Assembly: GCF_026210795.1 (NCBI RefSeq)
Contig: NC_089460.1
Location: 992,001 to 1,056,000, forward strand
Direction of reading: 5' to 3'
From: Rhizophagus irregularis
Lineage: Eukaryota > Glomeromycota > Glomeromycetes > Glomerales > Glomeraceae
DNA: 64,000 bases
This document shows positions 15,289 through 26,718 of this stretch, one piece after another. Under the pieces are notes generated by a model. It saw only the letters and a program-made list of their open reading frames with translations, had not been told where the DNA came from and did not search any database. Numbering within the stretch: the stretch's first letter is position 1; each line of letters begins with the position of its first letter. The position numbers and the translations under genes were made by a program.

Positions 15289-18004
15289 ATGGTAATGTGC
15301 TTTGTATAATAAACTAGATGCTTTCATTACAAAACTATTAAAAGGCGATTCATTATTTTCAATTTATTCGTTTGTTCAAAATAGAGTTCCTCTACCCAGG
15401 CCGATCCAGAAGAATTTTATGTCAAACAAGATAGAATAGGCAAGAGCTATATTATTTGAAATTATGTAATGAACATATCACATAATAGGAGGCTTGTTAG
15501 AATGGAAGGAGGAGTGCTTAGGATTGATTGGTTTCAATTCATTGATCATCATTAACATTTTTAAACAAAAACTTCATGATATTTAGGTAAAGGATCTTTT
15601 GGTGAAGTATTCAAAGGGTAAGTAAATAATTATTTTTTTATAGGAATCTTCAAATAGTAAGAAAAAAAAAGGATTGAATATTATCATGGAGAGCTTTCGA
15701 AGAAAGCATAATAATATAATTAGAGAATAATTAAAATATTTAAGCAGACTGTTAGATGTGCAATGTTTGAGATGAATAGTATAGCAAATAAGAGTATTAA
15801 GTAATATTGTTTATAACAATCACTTAGTTTTGATAAAAAGACGAAAACTCCAGTAGCTATTAAAATTATTGATCTTGAAAATGCCGAGGATGAAATTGAA
15901 GATATTCAACAAGAAATTTCAATCCTCTCACAATTGGATTCACAGTATGTTACAAGGTAACTTCAATAACATTATTGAGCTATGCTACATTTGAAGTACA
16001 AAATTAAAATCTTACAATTACGGTAAAAATGTATTGTAAAGATATTATGGCTCTTACCTTAAAGGAACTCATTTATGGATTGTAATGGAATATTGTTCTG
16101 GCGGTTCTTGTTCAGATTTAGTAAGGATTACTTTTTTAAATTTTCATTTCTTTAAAACATATATTGATTTACCTTTGAATATAGATGAAGCCAGGAGTCA
16201 TCAAAGAAGAGTATATAGCGATTATATTAAGAGAACTACTGAAAGGATTAGATTATCTTCATAACGAAAATAAATTACACAGAGGTTTGTACCTTATTTA
16301 TTTTAATTTTTCATATAAACATTGTATAATACATCGTATATAACTAATAAATTCGTATTAAAAATAGACGTCAAAGGTTCGTTAAACAGTCTTTATTGAA
16401 TATTTGTTACAAAGAATTTTTTCTTTGAGTCAGAACTGAAAGTTGAATCATTTACAACAGCGGCGAATATTCTTTTAAGTTCGACTGGTGATGGTACGTA
16501 AAAGTGATATAAATTTATAATCATGATGAATCGCAATATCTATTTGTACTAAATTTTGCATTATCGATCCGCAGTGAAGTTGGCCGATTTTGGAGTTTCG
16601 GGACAGGTAGACAAAATCTATATATAAAGCCTGTATTTTGTTATTTGTTAGATTCCTTTTGTAGGACTGGGTAAACATTTAAGTTCATTCATATAGCTTA
16701 CAGCAACTATAACAAAGAAAAATACTTTTGTTGGGACGCCGGTAAGTGTTACGAAATCATTTTCCCACTTTTCATATATTAGTAGATTTACTTTGATTGA
16801 TCTGATATTTTACTTTAGTTTTGGATGGCACCTGAGGTTATAAAGCAATCAGGATACGACTTCAAGGTAAATAAAAAAGGGTTCAAATTCTTGTTAATAT
16901 ATCTTAGCTGTTTTAACAAATATGCCGATTTTTTAGGCGGATGTCTGGTCGTTAGGTATAACCGCCATCGAACTTGCCAAGGGTGAACCGCCTTATGCAG
17001 ATCTTCATCCAATGAAAGTACTTTTCCTTATTCCTAAAAATCCACCTCCAACATTGGAAGGTTACTATTCTAAAGCATTCAAGGAATTTATCGCATTATG
17101 TTTAGATAAAGATCCTAATAACGTAAGTACAATTTAATTATAAGTCTTCTACAAGTTTAATAGTTATCAAATGAAATATTAAATTTACGAGTAAATATTT
17201 AGAGACCTACGGCAAAAGAATTACTTAAACATAGGTTTATTCGTAGTGCGAAGAAAACCTCCTATTTAACAGAGTTAACCGAACGACATGAAAGATGGTT
17301 GGCTGAAGGAGGTTGTCAGATAGATTCTGAGGAATCAGATAATTCAGAGAATGGGTATTTCTTTCTTAAATTACTTTTAAATTTTCCATACCTGATCTAT
17401 TTTATTTATTATACTTGAATCTTTTTACTGACTTTAGTGTCGATGATTATGACGAGACAAATTGGGAATTCGAAACTATTAAACAATCCAAAACAAGGTC
17501 ACCAAATTATTCAGATGATGATGATGATTTGAAAGATTCCGCTACAATTGGACCATCAAAAGGAAAACAAGCAAAGGTAATAATTGATTTTTGTCGTTGA
17601 TTTCAATTTATATTCATCTTAATATTAACTTTTAATGGTATTAATTCAAGGCTATGAAGGAAAATGATTCTGGTTACGATACAATCAAACATGTAGATAA
17701 TGAGTGCGTAGAACTCTATGGTCATCCAGTATCAGGTCCAGATGTTTTCAAAAAAGTGATTGTACCATCAATCGATAAGGTATGCATGTAACAAATTCTA
17801 TAAATAAGATTATGTATTCTATTATCTTAAAAATTACTTTTTTATAATTTGGAATAGTTGCGTAAAAAAGCTCCCACCCAAAAGGCTCAATTCACTTTGG
17901 ATGCCTTGAAAAAAGCTTTTGAGGACGCTGAAAGGGAAAATCCGGGAATAAGTGAGACATTTATGCATGCAGTGTTTCAAAGATATGATGAAGTTAATCC
18001 TTAA
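15289..18004 (+). CDS. GCK-III (MST3/STK24/25-type) STE20-like Ser/Thr kinase
   Basis: GCK-III kinases act upstream of NDR/LATS kinases in polarity and septation control. Sixteen exons give 438 residues: 15289-15291, 15385-15439, 15587-15617, 15828-15956, 16042-16120, 16185-16284, 16368-16376, 16461-16493, 16575-16606, 16697-16741, 16819-16866, 16937-17122, 17203-17354, 17438-17576, 17651-17779 and 17858-18004. The kinase domain (about residues 9-260) has [61 protein letters not shown] and [19 protein letters not shown], near identical to MST3/4. Then come [16 protein letters not shown], an acidic linker and a helical tail. Exon 1 is only the ATG, since exon 2 has a stop just upstream and no Met. 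Intron 2 is GC-AG. Exon 7 is 9 bases. All catalytic residues are present. Confidence 0.93.
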
Positions 18005-18420
18005 ACGTGTTATTATATTTAAAAGAATGTGAACGAATGCAATTTTTATTGTATATATTATATATTAAATTATCTCGCTCTAAAAATTGAGTACTGTTTA
18101 TTAATAATTTTATTGTTTATTATATAAATACTTTTTATTTCTACTCTCCTTTGTTATTCAGCACTTATTCCCCCTATTTATATAGTTCGATTTAATTATC
18201 CTTATTATAAACAGAGAAACATTGGTATATACCCAACAAGTACACTTAAATGTTCTTTAAAATATCGTTATTTATTAACATGCGGATGAATCACTTAATG
18301 AGTCTAAAAAAATTTATCGAATGTTCTATTAATAATACAAAAATTGATTATGCAATGAATAAATATAAGACGAATAAAATCATTCAGAGTAAATTAATTA
18401 CTTAATTAAATTAAACTATT
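18005..18420. other. Convergent intergenic spacer
   Basis: About 415 AT-rich bases between the kinase stop and the F-box gene stop. It should contain both 3' UTRs; no gene was seen. Confidence 0.5.
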
Positions 18421-19806
18421 TTACCAAAAAGTCAAAAAAAGTTTTAACTCTTCTAAATTACAACATATATCTTTAATCGGTTTTCCCAGATGTTCTTCCA
18501 CTAACATTTGCCAATTATTCTCAATATCTTGTCTATAAGTTACTAACATTCTAGAAAGATTTGGATGAGATACCGAAATATCATAATTGTCATTCCAAGC
18601 TCGATTTGTAGGCAAAAATGTATTAAATAATGATTCTACCCATTCGGAATATGAATTAGTATTTGCTGGATGATAAAATTCAAATTGATTACGTTCTGAT
18701 GGCAAGTCACTTGGTGAAGCATCGTTATCTAATTCAGAGCCGGAATCAGTATCATCAAAAATATTAATTACAGAACGACGTGAAGATGGGGGGTCAGCAA
18801 GAGAGACCCAAGCGTCGATTCGGTTTAAAGTAGACTTATTCATGACAACTAAATTCATTAATGTAGAAAGAGGTAAAGCACCTCCATCAATATCATGCCA
18901 AGTTATTAATTCTTCTAATCCTTTACAGTGTTTAGAAAGAATAAGAAAGTCCTCTCCTTCATGAAAACTGGATACTTCAATAATTAATTTTTTTAAATTT
19001 TTACATTGTTGAAAAATAACTTGATAAAGATATTCTTCTTCTTCTTTGTTGAATTTAGTACCCCACCAAGTTAATGAATATAAATTTGGTAAATTAACAA
19101 AAATTGATACAAGATTTTCAAACTCTAAATCATCAACGACATAATAATCTAAATTAAGTTCTTTTAAATCATTATTTTCAATTAACTTAACTATACATTT
19201 TTTACCAACTTCTCCTAATGGCCTACCACTTTCATGCCAAAATTCTAAACTTTCTAAATCACGTAAAAGACTCAAAGCTGAAGAAAAATAACTCCCATGT
19301 CTTTGGAATTCTCCTAAAAATCGTAGAGATCTTAAACATAATTTACGAACTTTTCTAGAAGAAAGAATTTCTACCGCTTTAGCTAAATATTTTGTAACTA
19401 AAGTTGTAGATTTAACGACTTCCATAACCGCAATGACTTGTGACTCTGCATATTGTTCTCTGGGACTAATTAAAATTCCATTTGCGTTAAAACATTGTGT
19501 TAAAACTGATGGCAAACGAAACCAAGGGAATTCATTTTCTCGATCACAAGAAGTAATTGAAATTGTACGAACTAAGGAAGCATAATTGTAATATGCTATT
19601 TGTTTACCATTAACATTACTGCTAATCGAGATCGAGTCTGCGAGTTTATTAAAATCTATATGAGGCCCTATAATAATTTTATCATAGAGTTTACGAACAG
19701 CAAAAGAGCTAAAAGTTTTATTGACCAATAGTAAGGAACGTAGGCTTCGGTAATCGGAAAAGAAATCTACGATCTCTTTCCATAATTCAGGCGGTAAGAG
19801 GGCCAT
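18421..19806 (-). CDS. F-box protein with leucine-rich region
   Basis: F-box proteins recruit targets to SCF ubiquitin ligases through Skp1. This is one uninterrupted reading frame of 461 residues, unlike its intron-rich neighbours. The N-terminus has an F-box (MALLPPELWKEIVDFFSDYRS, then LRSLLLVNKTF and AVRKLYDKI, residues 1-45). The rest has repeated Leu-rich helices (LRKLCLRSLRFLGEF, LRDLESLEFWHESG, LKELNLDYYVVDDLEFENLV, LPNLYSLTWWGT, CKNLKKLIIEVSSF), as in F-box/LRR proteins, and an acidic Asp/Ser loop near residues 345-365. The single-exon form suits a member of a recently expanded F-box family, as known in Glomeromycotina; that link is inference. Target unknown. Confidence 0.88.
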   Translation of the reverse strand: MALLPPELWKEIVDFFSDYRSLRSLLLVNKTFSSFAVRKLYDKIIIGPHIDFNKLADSISISSNVNGKQIAYYNYASLVRTISITSCDRENEFPWFRLPSVLTQCFNANGILISPREQYAESQVIAVMEVVKSTTLVTKYLAKAVEILSSRKVRKLCLRSLRFLGEFQRHGSYFSSALSLLRDLESLEFWHESGRPLGEVGKKCIVKLIENNDLKELNLDYYVVDDLEFENLVSIFVNLPNLYSLTWWGTKFNKEEEEYLYQVIFQQCKNLKKLIIEVSSFHEGEDFLILSKHCKGLEELITWHDIDGGALPLSTLMNLVVMNKSTLNRIDAWVSLADPPSSRRSVINIFDDTDSGSELDNDASPSDLPSERNQFEFYHPANTNSYSEWVESLFNTFLPTNRAWNDNYDISVSHPNLSRMLVTYRQDIENNWQMLVEEHLGKPIKDICCNLEELKLFLTFW

Positions 19807-20005
19807 AAGAATAAGAAAAAAAGATCTTCAATACATATAATAAATTATTTTAATTTGCATATTATACAAAAATAGTAAGACAGTTTTCACCAAGCTTTCG
19901 GGTTTAAGTAATACATTCTGATTATCATTTCAATTTCAGGAAGTTATGGAATACCAACAAATTTAGCGTAAATTTGAATACTCGTACTTAGTTTCGTTGG
20001 TCATA

Positions 20006-22502
20006 ATGAGTCTTTCTGTGAATTTCAACACCCATTCTAAAGCACTTTCGTCAACTTATCAATCTGTTCTTAATGGCGATAAAGAAACAAGCTGGGTGCT
20101 TTATGGTTATGACAAGGGAAACAACGATTTGAAAGTTTTAGAAAAAGGAGGTAAGAACACTTTTGTTATTTTAATCAATTTCTTAGTCTTTAACATTACG
20201 ACAACGACTTTATAGCCGGAGGACTTGAAGAATTGGTGGAAGAATTTAACGATGGAAAAATTCAATATGCTTTTGTTAGAGTGATAGATCCAAATACTGA
20301 ATTACCGAAGTTTGTTCTTATCGGCTGGGTAATGTGTTTTCTACATTAATGTTTATACTCTTTTTTTCATTGATTCTTTATTCAATATATTTCCGCTCGA
20401 TCTTATTTAAATCAGTGTGGTGAAGGGGTACCGGAAATCAAAAAAGGATTGTTCAATTCACATTTTAACGAAGTTTCAAAGTTCCTAAAGGTTAGTGAAA
20501 TTTTTTCATTTGTCTAAATAAAATTTTTTTTTTAAAAAAAACAAAATCTAAATAATGGAATCTATGTAGGGTTATCATCTCCAAATTAATGCCAGATCAG
20601 AAGTAAGTTTCCCTACGCTATTATAATATGAAAGAATTTTTATATACTTACATTTTTTATCTTAGGATGATGTTGATCCAGAATATATAATGAAACGTAT
20701 TAATGAAAGCGGTGGTTCTAAATATTCAATTAATACTAATAAGGAAAAGTCGAGAAAGGAGGATCCAATTTTACCTGTTGTATGTTATTGTTTTAGTAGT
20801 TATTATTTATATTACTTAAAATATTTCAAATATATATTTCTAATATATATTTTTTAAATATATAGCATTCTGCATATGAACCAGTAAAAATTCCAGATAT
20901 TACTGCGTTACAACGACAAGCTCCTCGTGAAGCAATTAAGCCTGTTGTATGTGTACAAAGAAAAAAAGTCTTAGCTTATTAGGCATTATATATTAATTAA
21001 TTAATGTTCATAAAGGGTTCGGTGTATCAACCCGTTCAACTTCCAAAACCAAAACCGCTTGGTACACGATCAACGTGGACAACCCCCGCCGAGGAACCAT
21101 TACCGTCTGGATCATCTCCAGCAGAATTAAAAGCACTTAGAGAACGCGATCGCGCTGAGAAGGAACGTGAAAGAATAGAACGCGAAGAGAAAGAACGTGA
21201 AAACAAAGAACGCGAAAGAATAGAACGTGAAAAGAAAGAACGTGAAAGAATAGAACGTGAAGAGAATGAACGTGAAGAGAATGAACGTGAAGAGAATGAA
21301 CGTGAAGAGAATGAACGTGAAGAGAATGAACGCGAAGAGAATGAACGCTTAGAAGCTGAGCGATTGGAAGCAGAACGCCAAGAAGAGGCTGCCCGTAGAG
21401 AACAAGCAGAACGCGAAGAACAAGACAGAATCAGACATGAGAGAGAATTAAGACAACGCGACATAGAAGAAGAAAGATCAATAAAAGCTAAAGAAGATCA
21501 GGAAAGAATGGAGAAGGCTCGTAAGGAGAAAGAAGAAAGAGAGAAACGGGAACGAGAAGAAGAAGAAAGACAGAGACTAGAATTTGAACGCGAACAAGAG
21601 GTTTGTTATTAATAAATTAGTAAATCTTAAAAAAAAAACCGATTAAGAAATTTTTTAATATTTTTTCAATTTTCAAAATTCTCACCAGCAAGAAGCTGCA
21701 CGTCTTCAACTCGAGCAAGAACAACAATTGGCCCAGGCATTATTACATTCATTTTAATTAATTCGTACTCATTATGTTTAATGAATTATTTAAAAATTAC
21801 TATTTAATAAATTTAGACCACCACAATTTCTGCTGAATCAGCTGATAGTATAACAGCAATAGTTCAATATTCTTATGATGCTAGTAAGTAAACATAATTT
21901 TATTTTCACTTCATAAAATGAAACTTTTTTACCAGATTTTTTTAAAAAAAAATTTTAGGTGAAGACAATGAAATGTCGCTATTAGAAGGTGAAATTATTA
22001 GAGATATTATCCAATTAGATGAAGGATGGTGGCAGGGTACTAGTGCGGATGGATCCAGGTCTGGGCTTTTTCCAGGTAAATGATTTATATAAATAAATAA
22101 ACCTTTTTTCCCTAAAATGCATCAAAATAAAACTCTTCAAATATACAGCAAACTATGTCGAAATTATTGAGAATGTGCCTGAACAAGTTGAAGAAGTTGA
22201 AGCTGAACAACAACAAACAGTTGATTCGGTACAAGAACAACACACTGCTAAAGCAATAGCATTATACGATTATTCTGCAAGTGAAGAAAATGAAATCTCA
22301 TTTTCGGATGGAGATATTATCACAGACATTGAATTTGTTTCAGAAGATTGGTGGAGAGGCAAAGCTCCTGACGGGACAGTCGGTTTATTCCCAGGTAAAA
22401 ATTAAATTATATGCTATATAAATTTTATCAAAATTAAGCAATTTTATTTATATATTAATCTGTTTATTTTTAGCTAATTATGTGGAATTACAGAATTCAT
22501 AA
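20006..22502 (+). CDS. ABP1: Actin-binding protein Abp1/drebrin-like (ADF-H + two SH3)
   Basis: Abp1 binds F-actin at endocytic patches and recruits partners through SH3 domains. Twelve exons give 550 residues: 20006-20150, 20216-20328, 20416-20490, 20570-20602, 20666-20779, 20866-20946, 21016-21600, 21689-21736, 21817-21883, 21959-22075, 22149-22394 and 22474-22502. Residues 1-135 are an ADF-homology domain ([53 protein letters not shown]). A Pro-rich linker and a Glu/Arg-rich single-helix or coiled-coil region (about 205-395) follow, including six 5-residue EREEN repeats. Two SH3 domains end the protein: [20 protein letters not shown]...GWWQG...GLFPANYVEI and [20 protein letters not shown]...DWWRG...GLFPANYVEL. 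Start chosen to match the conserved N-terminus. Intron 8 has a GC donor. Confidence 0.93.
21253..21342 (+). repeat. 15-bp coding minisatellite in ABP1
   Basis: Six tandem copies of GAACGTGAAGAGAAT, nearly identical at DNA level (the last has C for T), encode (EREEN)x6. The block sits in a longer Glu/Arg-rich stretch with looser repeats on both sides. Low divergence between units suggests recent expansion. Confidence 0.92.
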
Positions 22503-22842
22503 TAGTGTATTTGGATACTTGGTAGATTTTATTAAATTAATTTATAATAAAAATTGTATAAATTATAACTTTATTTCACGTGGTGCTTATTTTAGGAAGT
22601 TCAATAATTTATGACAATCTATTTATTGATTGAAAATTATATATAAATGTATAAAAAGTTAATGAATTTTTCTAAAGTTCATAAAATACACCAATATTTT
22701 TTTAGTTTGACTAAACTTCGTTATTTGTCATCTCCGTAGAATTGGGCTTTCTCTTTTAATTTAAAGAAAATTACAATATACAACCCAGAGATCTCCATCA
22801 TCTCTAGTTTTACCATAGCCTTTGCCGTAAATAAAGCTTAAA
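22503..22842. other. Intergenic spacer
   Basis: About 340 AT-rich bases between ABP1 and the A20/AN1 gene on the same strand, with the ABP1 3' UTR and the next promoter. No other feature seen. Confidence 0.5.
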
Positions 22843-23739
22843 ATGGAGGACAACACATCTAACAAGACGGAGTTTTGTATTAATGGTTGTGGATTTTATG
22901 GGTAAGCAGACGCAGAGCTTATATTATATCTATTAAGAAGTCTAAACTAAAGAAATATGTTTTTTCTTGGTTTTAACAAGAAAAAACATCTAGAATATAA
23001 ATACTTTCGTTCAATAATTTATTATATGTATACTATTATACTAAATCAACCTCTCTGTAAAATTAGCAACCCCATTTACAACCACATGTGTTCCAAATGC
23101 TTTAAGGAATGCAATGCAAAGAATGGACAAAGTGGTACGGATTGTTGCATAAAATGAACGTTTTGTTTAATACTGTATAATAAATAACTTATTGTATCAA
23201 TTATTTCTAAAAGCTGAGAAGCCTATAGAACCTGCCATGCCCTCTTCCGCTTCAACAAATCAGCCTCTTACATCCACACCCTCATCCACAACTACAACTA
23301 TTGCTACAGAAGAAATCCAAGAATCCATTGCTACACCTACTTCTGAGCAAGTCTTACCTCAATCCAGTCCTCCGATTCCTACTGAAGATCAACCAAGCCA
23401 ACATACACGACCGGTTCAATCTAACAAAGCTCGTTGTTTCATGTGTCGGGCCAAAATCCCTTTAGCTAAGCAAACTATTAATAAATGTCGATGCGGTTAA
23501 TATCATTTTATGATTGTTATAAGAAATTTACTTTATAAATTTTTGAGAATTAATTCTTTATTTTTAAACTTTTATTTTTGATCTCTTTAGAGTATGTTTT
23601 TTGTGATACCCATAAAGTACCCGATAAGCACGATTGTGACTTTGATTTCGCCAAGATGGGTAAAGATATTTTGGCAAAGAACAATCCGAAGTTGAATGAA
23701 GTGCACAAAGGTGGACGTTCTTTCAACAGAATTGACTAA
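22843..23739 (+). CDS. A20/AN1 zinc-finger stress-associated protein
   Basis: A20/AN1 proteins bind ubiquitin chains through A20 and are tied to stress responses and protein quality control. Four exons, 22843-22901, 23067-23134, 23214-23495 and 23591-23739, encode 185 residues. The A20 finger is at residues 12-35 (FCINGCGFYGNPIYNHMCSKC), the AN1 finger near 130-165: CFMCRAKIPL...KCRCEYVFCDTHKVPDKHDC, with the ordered C2...C-x-C-x4-C-x2-H-x5-H-x-C ligands. Between them is a Ser/Thr/Pro-rich linker. The end KGGRSFNRID follows the common C-terminal pattern of this family. The ATG is the first in the frame and starts MEDNTSNKTE. Confidence 0.93.
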
Positions 23740-24675
23740 AAACATTATTTTCGAAGGACTATTTGAATGCGGATTATATTTGAAATATGGTCTTATATGC
23801 TTTCGGAATAACGGTCATTGCATTTCGTTTATTGTCGTGAAGCAATTTTATGGACATTATTTTTCGCTAGTTACTAACGAAAAATCAAAGAGTTTTTTTT
23901 TCCTCATAGACTTACAAACTTTTTTTTTTTGAATTATTAAATCAACACTTGATTTTTCCTTTTACATTCATTTTTTGGGAGTTTAATGGAACTAACAAAA
24001 CGCATGATATTTTACAATATATTTGATAACAGATACACTTTGTGAATAATGGACTTGGCTCCATGATTCGATCTTATTAAGTAAATGGCAAATATTATTT
24101 TTATATTTTTTTTATTAAATCCGACTGTTGTTTTTTTACATGTTATAATCTCTTCATGTTTAAAACGTTGCGTAGCTTTGAACAAATCATTTAAAATGAT
24201 TTGGATGATGGTGATAATAAGGACGATTATAGTGTTTGTAACTCTTCCTAAAATTTTATTATTACTACTATTACTACTATACTTAAAGATATTAGTTGAA
24301 TTGAAAAAAATGTAAATTTTAATATGAACCTTGGGGGAATTTATTCCTTTTTCTTTTATATTCCCTAATGAAAGTTTGTTCAGTTGTTATTTATTTCAAA
24401 TATTTATTAGTTACAAGTCCTTAGCCTCCTTTAATACATATATTTTTTTACCTGACCTAACTAAATTACCTTAATTACAAGATAAAAGACGTGCAACATA
24501 ATTTCACAACCTTGAAACAAATGATAATATTTTATTAATTTTATTAATTGAGATTAAACCAACATAAATAATAACGAAATCAAATAAACATAGTTTTCTT
24601 TATACAACTATTCTTGTTTTATAGGAAAAAAAATATATTAAAATTGTTATTTCTTTCCCTATAAATAAATAAAAG
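23740..24675. other. Convergent intergenic spacer
   Basis: About 940 AT-rich bases between the A20/AN1 stop and the COX7A end. Short open frames inside have low-complexity Leu/Ile/Phe content and no motif. A third COX7A exon could lie in the right part if the gene is spliced once more. Confidence 0.45.
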
Positions 24676-24979
24676 TTAATTTGATTTAACAGAAAAAATG
24701 AGAATATAGTACAGTATAATTACACACACCTTTATCATTTTGGTTAAAGCATACGCTGCTCCAGTCGTGCCAACAGCAAGACCTCCAAAGAATAAAGCCA
24801 CGAAACCTTTTCTAGAAGGACCACCAAGAATCCAAAGAGGTGTACTAGAATTTGTCTTGAATAAAAGATAAATTGTTATTCAACGAAACCAAATATAAAA
24901 ATAGAAATATCTTCGTAACTACCTGAAAGAACTTTTGATATTCAACAACTCTATTTGGCTTATCTACTAATCCTGCCAT
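24676..24979 (-). CDS. COX7A: Cytochrome c oxidase subunit 7A-like protein
   Basis: COX7A is a small one-helix subunit of mitochondrial complex IV. Two exons, 24979-24923 and 24855-24676, give 78 residues starting MAGLVDKPNRVVEYQKFFQ, then TPLWILGGPSRKGF and a membrane helix VALFFGGLAVGTTGAAYALT. NRV..YQK.FQ plus P-L-x-x-x-G-G is the animal and fungal COX7A pattern. The C-terminus is uncertain: the frame continues to a TAA at 24676-24678, but a donor-like GTGTGT follows ALTKMIK, so the real protein may splice to another short exon. There is no separate targeting peptide, which is normal for some small COX subunits. Confidence 0.75.
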
Positions 24980-25458
24980 TTTATTTAAAGTGAAGTTTTT
25001 TTTTGTTTTTCAGATAGGGAAGCTGAATGATAAATTAATCGATTGTTACACGACAAATTTCACAAAAACTTTGCGCGTAACTGAAAAATCATGAGATATG
25101 AACATCAAATCCTAATCTAATCTAATCCCTAACTAAGTAACTATCAACTTACCTAATTAACCCCCTCCGATATAAAATCTTTTTAAAAAAGTTTTATCAA
25201 TTAATTCAGCTATTAGTCTTTGAGCATTGTATCGAAATATGGAAGTTAAATCTAAATTTCCATATTTAGACTAGATCGTTTACTTATTGACGCGAACATA
25301 GAGAGTAGATTATCAATAATTTTATTACACTGCCACTTTTATTTCATAGCCACATTTTCGTCTTTTTCATTGTTGATTACATATGTTTAAACCTCTCAGA
25401 AAATGACTTTTTCTTTTTCTTTTGCTTCTTTTGTCTAATTCAATATTTTATTATAAAT
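24980..25458. promoter_or_regulatory. Divergent promoter region
   Basis: About 480 bases between the divergent COX7A and unknown-protein genes. The motif CCTAATCTAATCTAATCC repeats a CTAAT unit near 25111-25129. Promoter role is inferred from position. Confidence 0.4.
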
Positions 25459-26630
25459 ATGTTACATATCGAATACCTTGATATCCTTCAAAATCATGGC
25501 TCAATAATAAATGAACAGATGAAGGTATTTTATTGTAATAAAAAGTTATTAATAGCTACTTTTTTAGAAGGTTTAATATAAATTGTATTTGACTTTTAGC
25601 CATCTTCTTTACATGAAATAGACCTAAAACGAGAAAATAACTGTAAGGCAGTAGAGGAGTATAATGATGATATAAAGAACCATCAACCGTTTACATGCAA
25701 ATGTGAGAAAGCAGCTAATCAATGTGATAAACCTACACATTTCTCTGCCAACCTCGCGAAATCCACAACTTCTCATAATGAAGAATCTTCTCGCTGGTTA
25801 CCTAAACAGAATAGTCCGATTTTAGAAACCGAGAATAATACTGAAGATAATGTCAGTTTTTCAGAACTAAAAAAAGTTAACGAGACCTTGGAAACACGTG
25901 ATGAAGCATATGATGAAGAAAAAGAATTATTAAATAAAATTAATGAGATTTTGAAAATGGACAATAGAAAAATAAGGGATAAAGTCAATAAAATGCGGGT
26001 CAACGAATTGAATCGAGACTCAAAATCTCATGATTTCCTTTTGCCTTGCGATGAAGATACTGGATGCGTTTGTGACTTTTTGCAAGTATATGAAAAACAT
26101 GCATCGTTTGACAATAATCGTTGCAGAATGTATGAAAATGTGAACAATGATATTCCGCGCATTAATTACGTGCCGACTACAAACGATTCGATCCATGAGG
26201 TATTTTGATCGTTTACGATTATTTTAATACTCAGAAAATCATTATTAAATTTAATTTTTAATTTACGGAAATAATCAAGAATGAATTTAGATATTTGATA
26301 CGTAAATATACTCCCTTGAATAACATACCTCGCGGTGAGATTGATGAACCAACACGTGTATACGGAAATAGCTTTTATAATCCCGCGTGTTTGAATAATG
26401 AAAACAATACAATTACAAATTTAGAAGAGCAGCTTACAGGAGCATCATTAGAATACTGGGGAAATAATTCTATCGGTAGCGTTGAACATTCTTTAACGCA
26501 ATCCGAGTGGAATATATTAAAATCTTCTAATGAATCTGCGAATTGGCTTCAACATTCATTTAATCAATCTAATTGGCTTAGAAGCAACACTTCTAGTCCT
26601 AATATGAGACAACGTGATCTTTATGCATAA
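25459..26630 (+). CDS. Unknown protein, 338 residues
   Basis: I do not recognise this gene. Three exons, 25459-25524, 25600-26199 and 26280-26630, join in phase into 338 residues from MLHIEYLDILQNHG. The third exon needs the acceptor at 26278-26279; the nearer AG at 26289-26290 would break the frame. Visible parts: a helical start, a Cys cluster (FTCKCEKAANQC, residues 47-58), an acidic and Lys-rich likely coiled coil (FSELKKVNETLETRDEAYDEEKELLNKI), a second Cys motif (LPCDEDTGCVCDFLQVYEK) and a Ser/Asn-rich tail with two similar pieces, EHSLTQSEWN and QHSFNQSNW. No signal peptide or membrane helix. The scattered Cys pairs could bind metal, but no known finger fits. Confidence 0.7.
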
Positions 26631-26718
26631 TATTGTAAATAATAAATGTTGTAATTATTAAATAAATATTTCAATAATTTATTTTATAAGAATAAATCTG
26701 CTTTTAAGCTTTTTCTTT

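Noticed and set aside
21253-21342. CRISPR-like regular repeat
   Set aside because: Units are contiguous without spacers and stay in the ABP1 frame; it is a coding minisatellite in a eukaryote.
21036-21464. 142-codon Ser/Arg-rich open frame on the minus strand
   Set aside because: It is the mirror of the ABP1 Glu/Arg repeat; the SRSFSS pattern follows from the repeat codons and has no other support.
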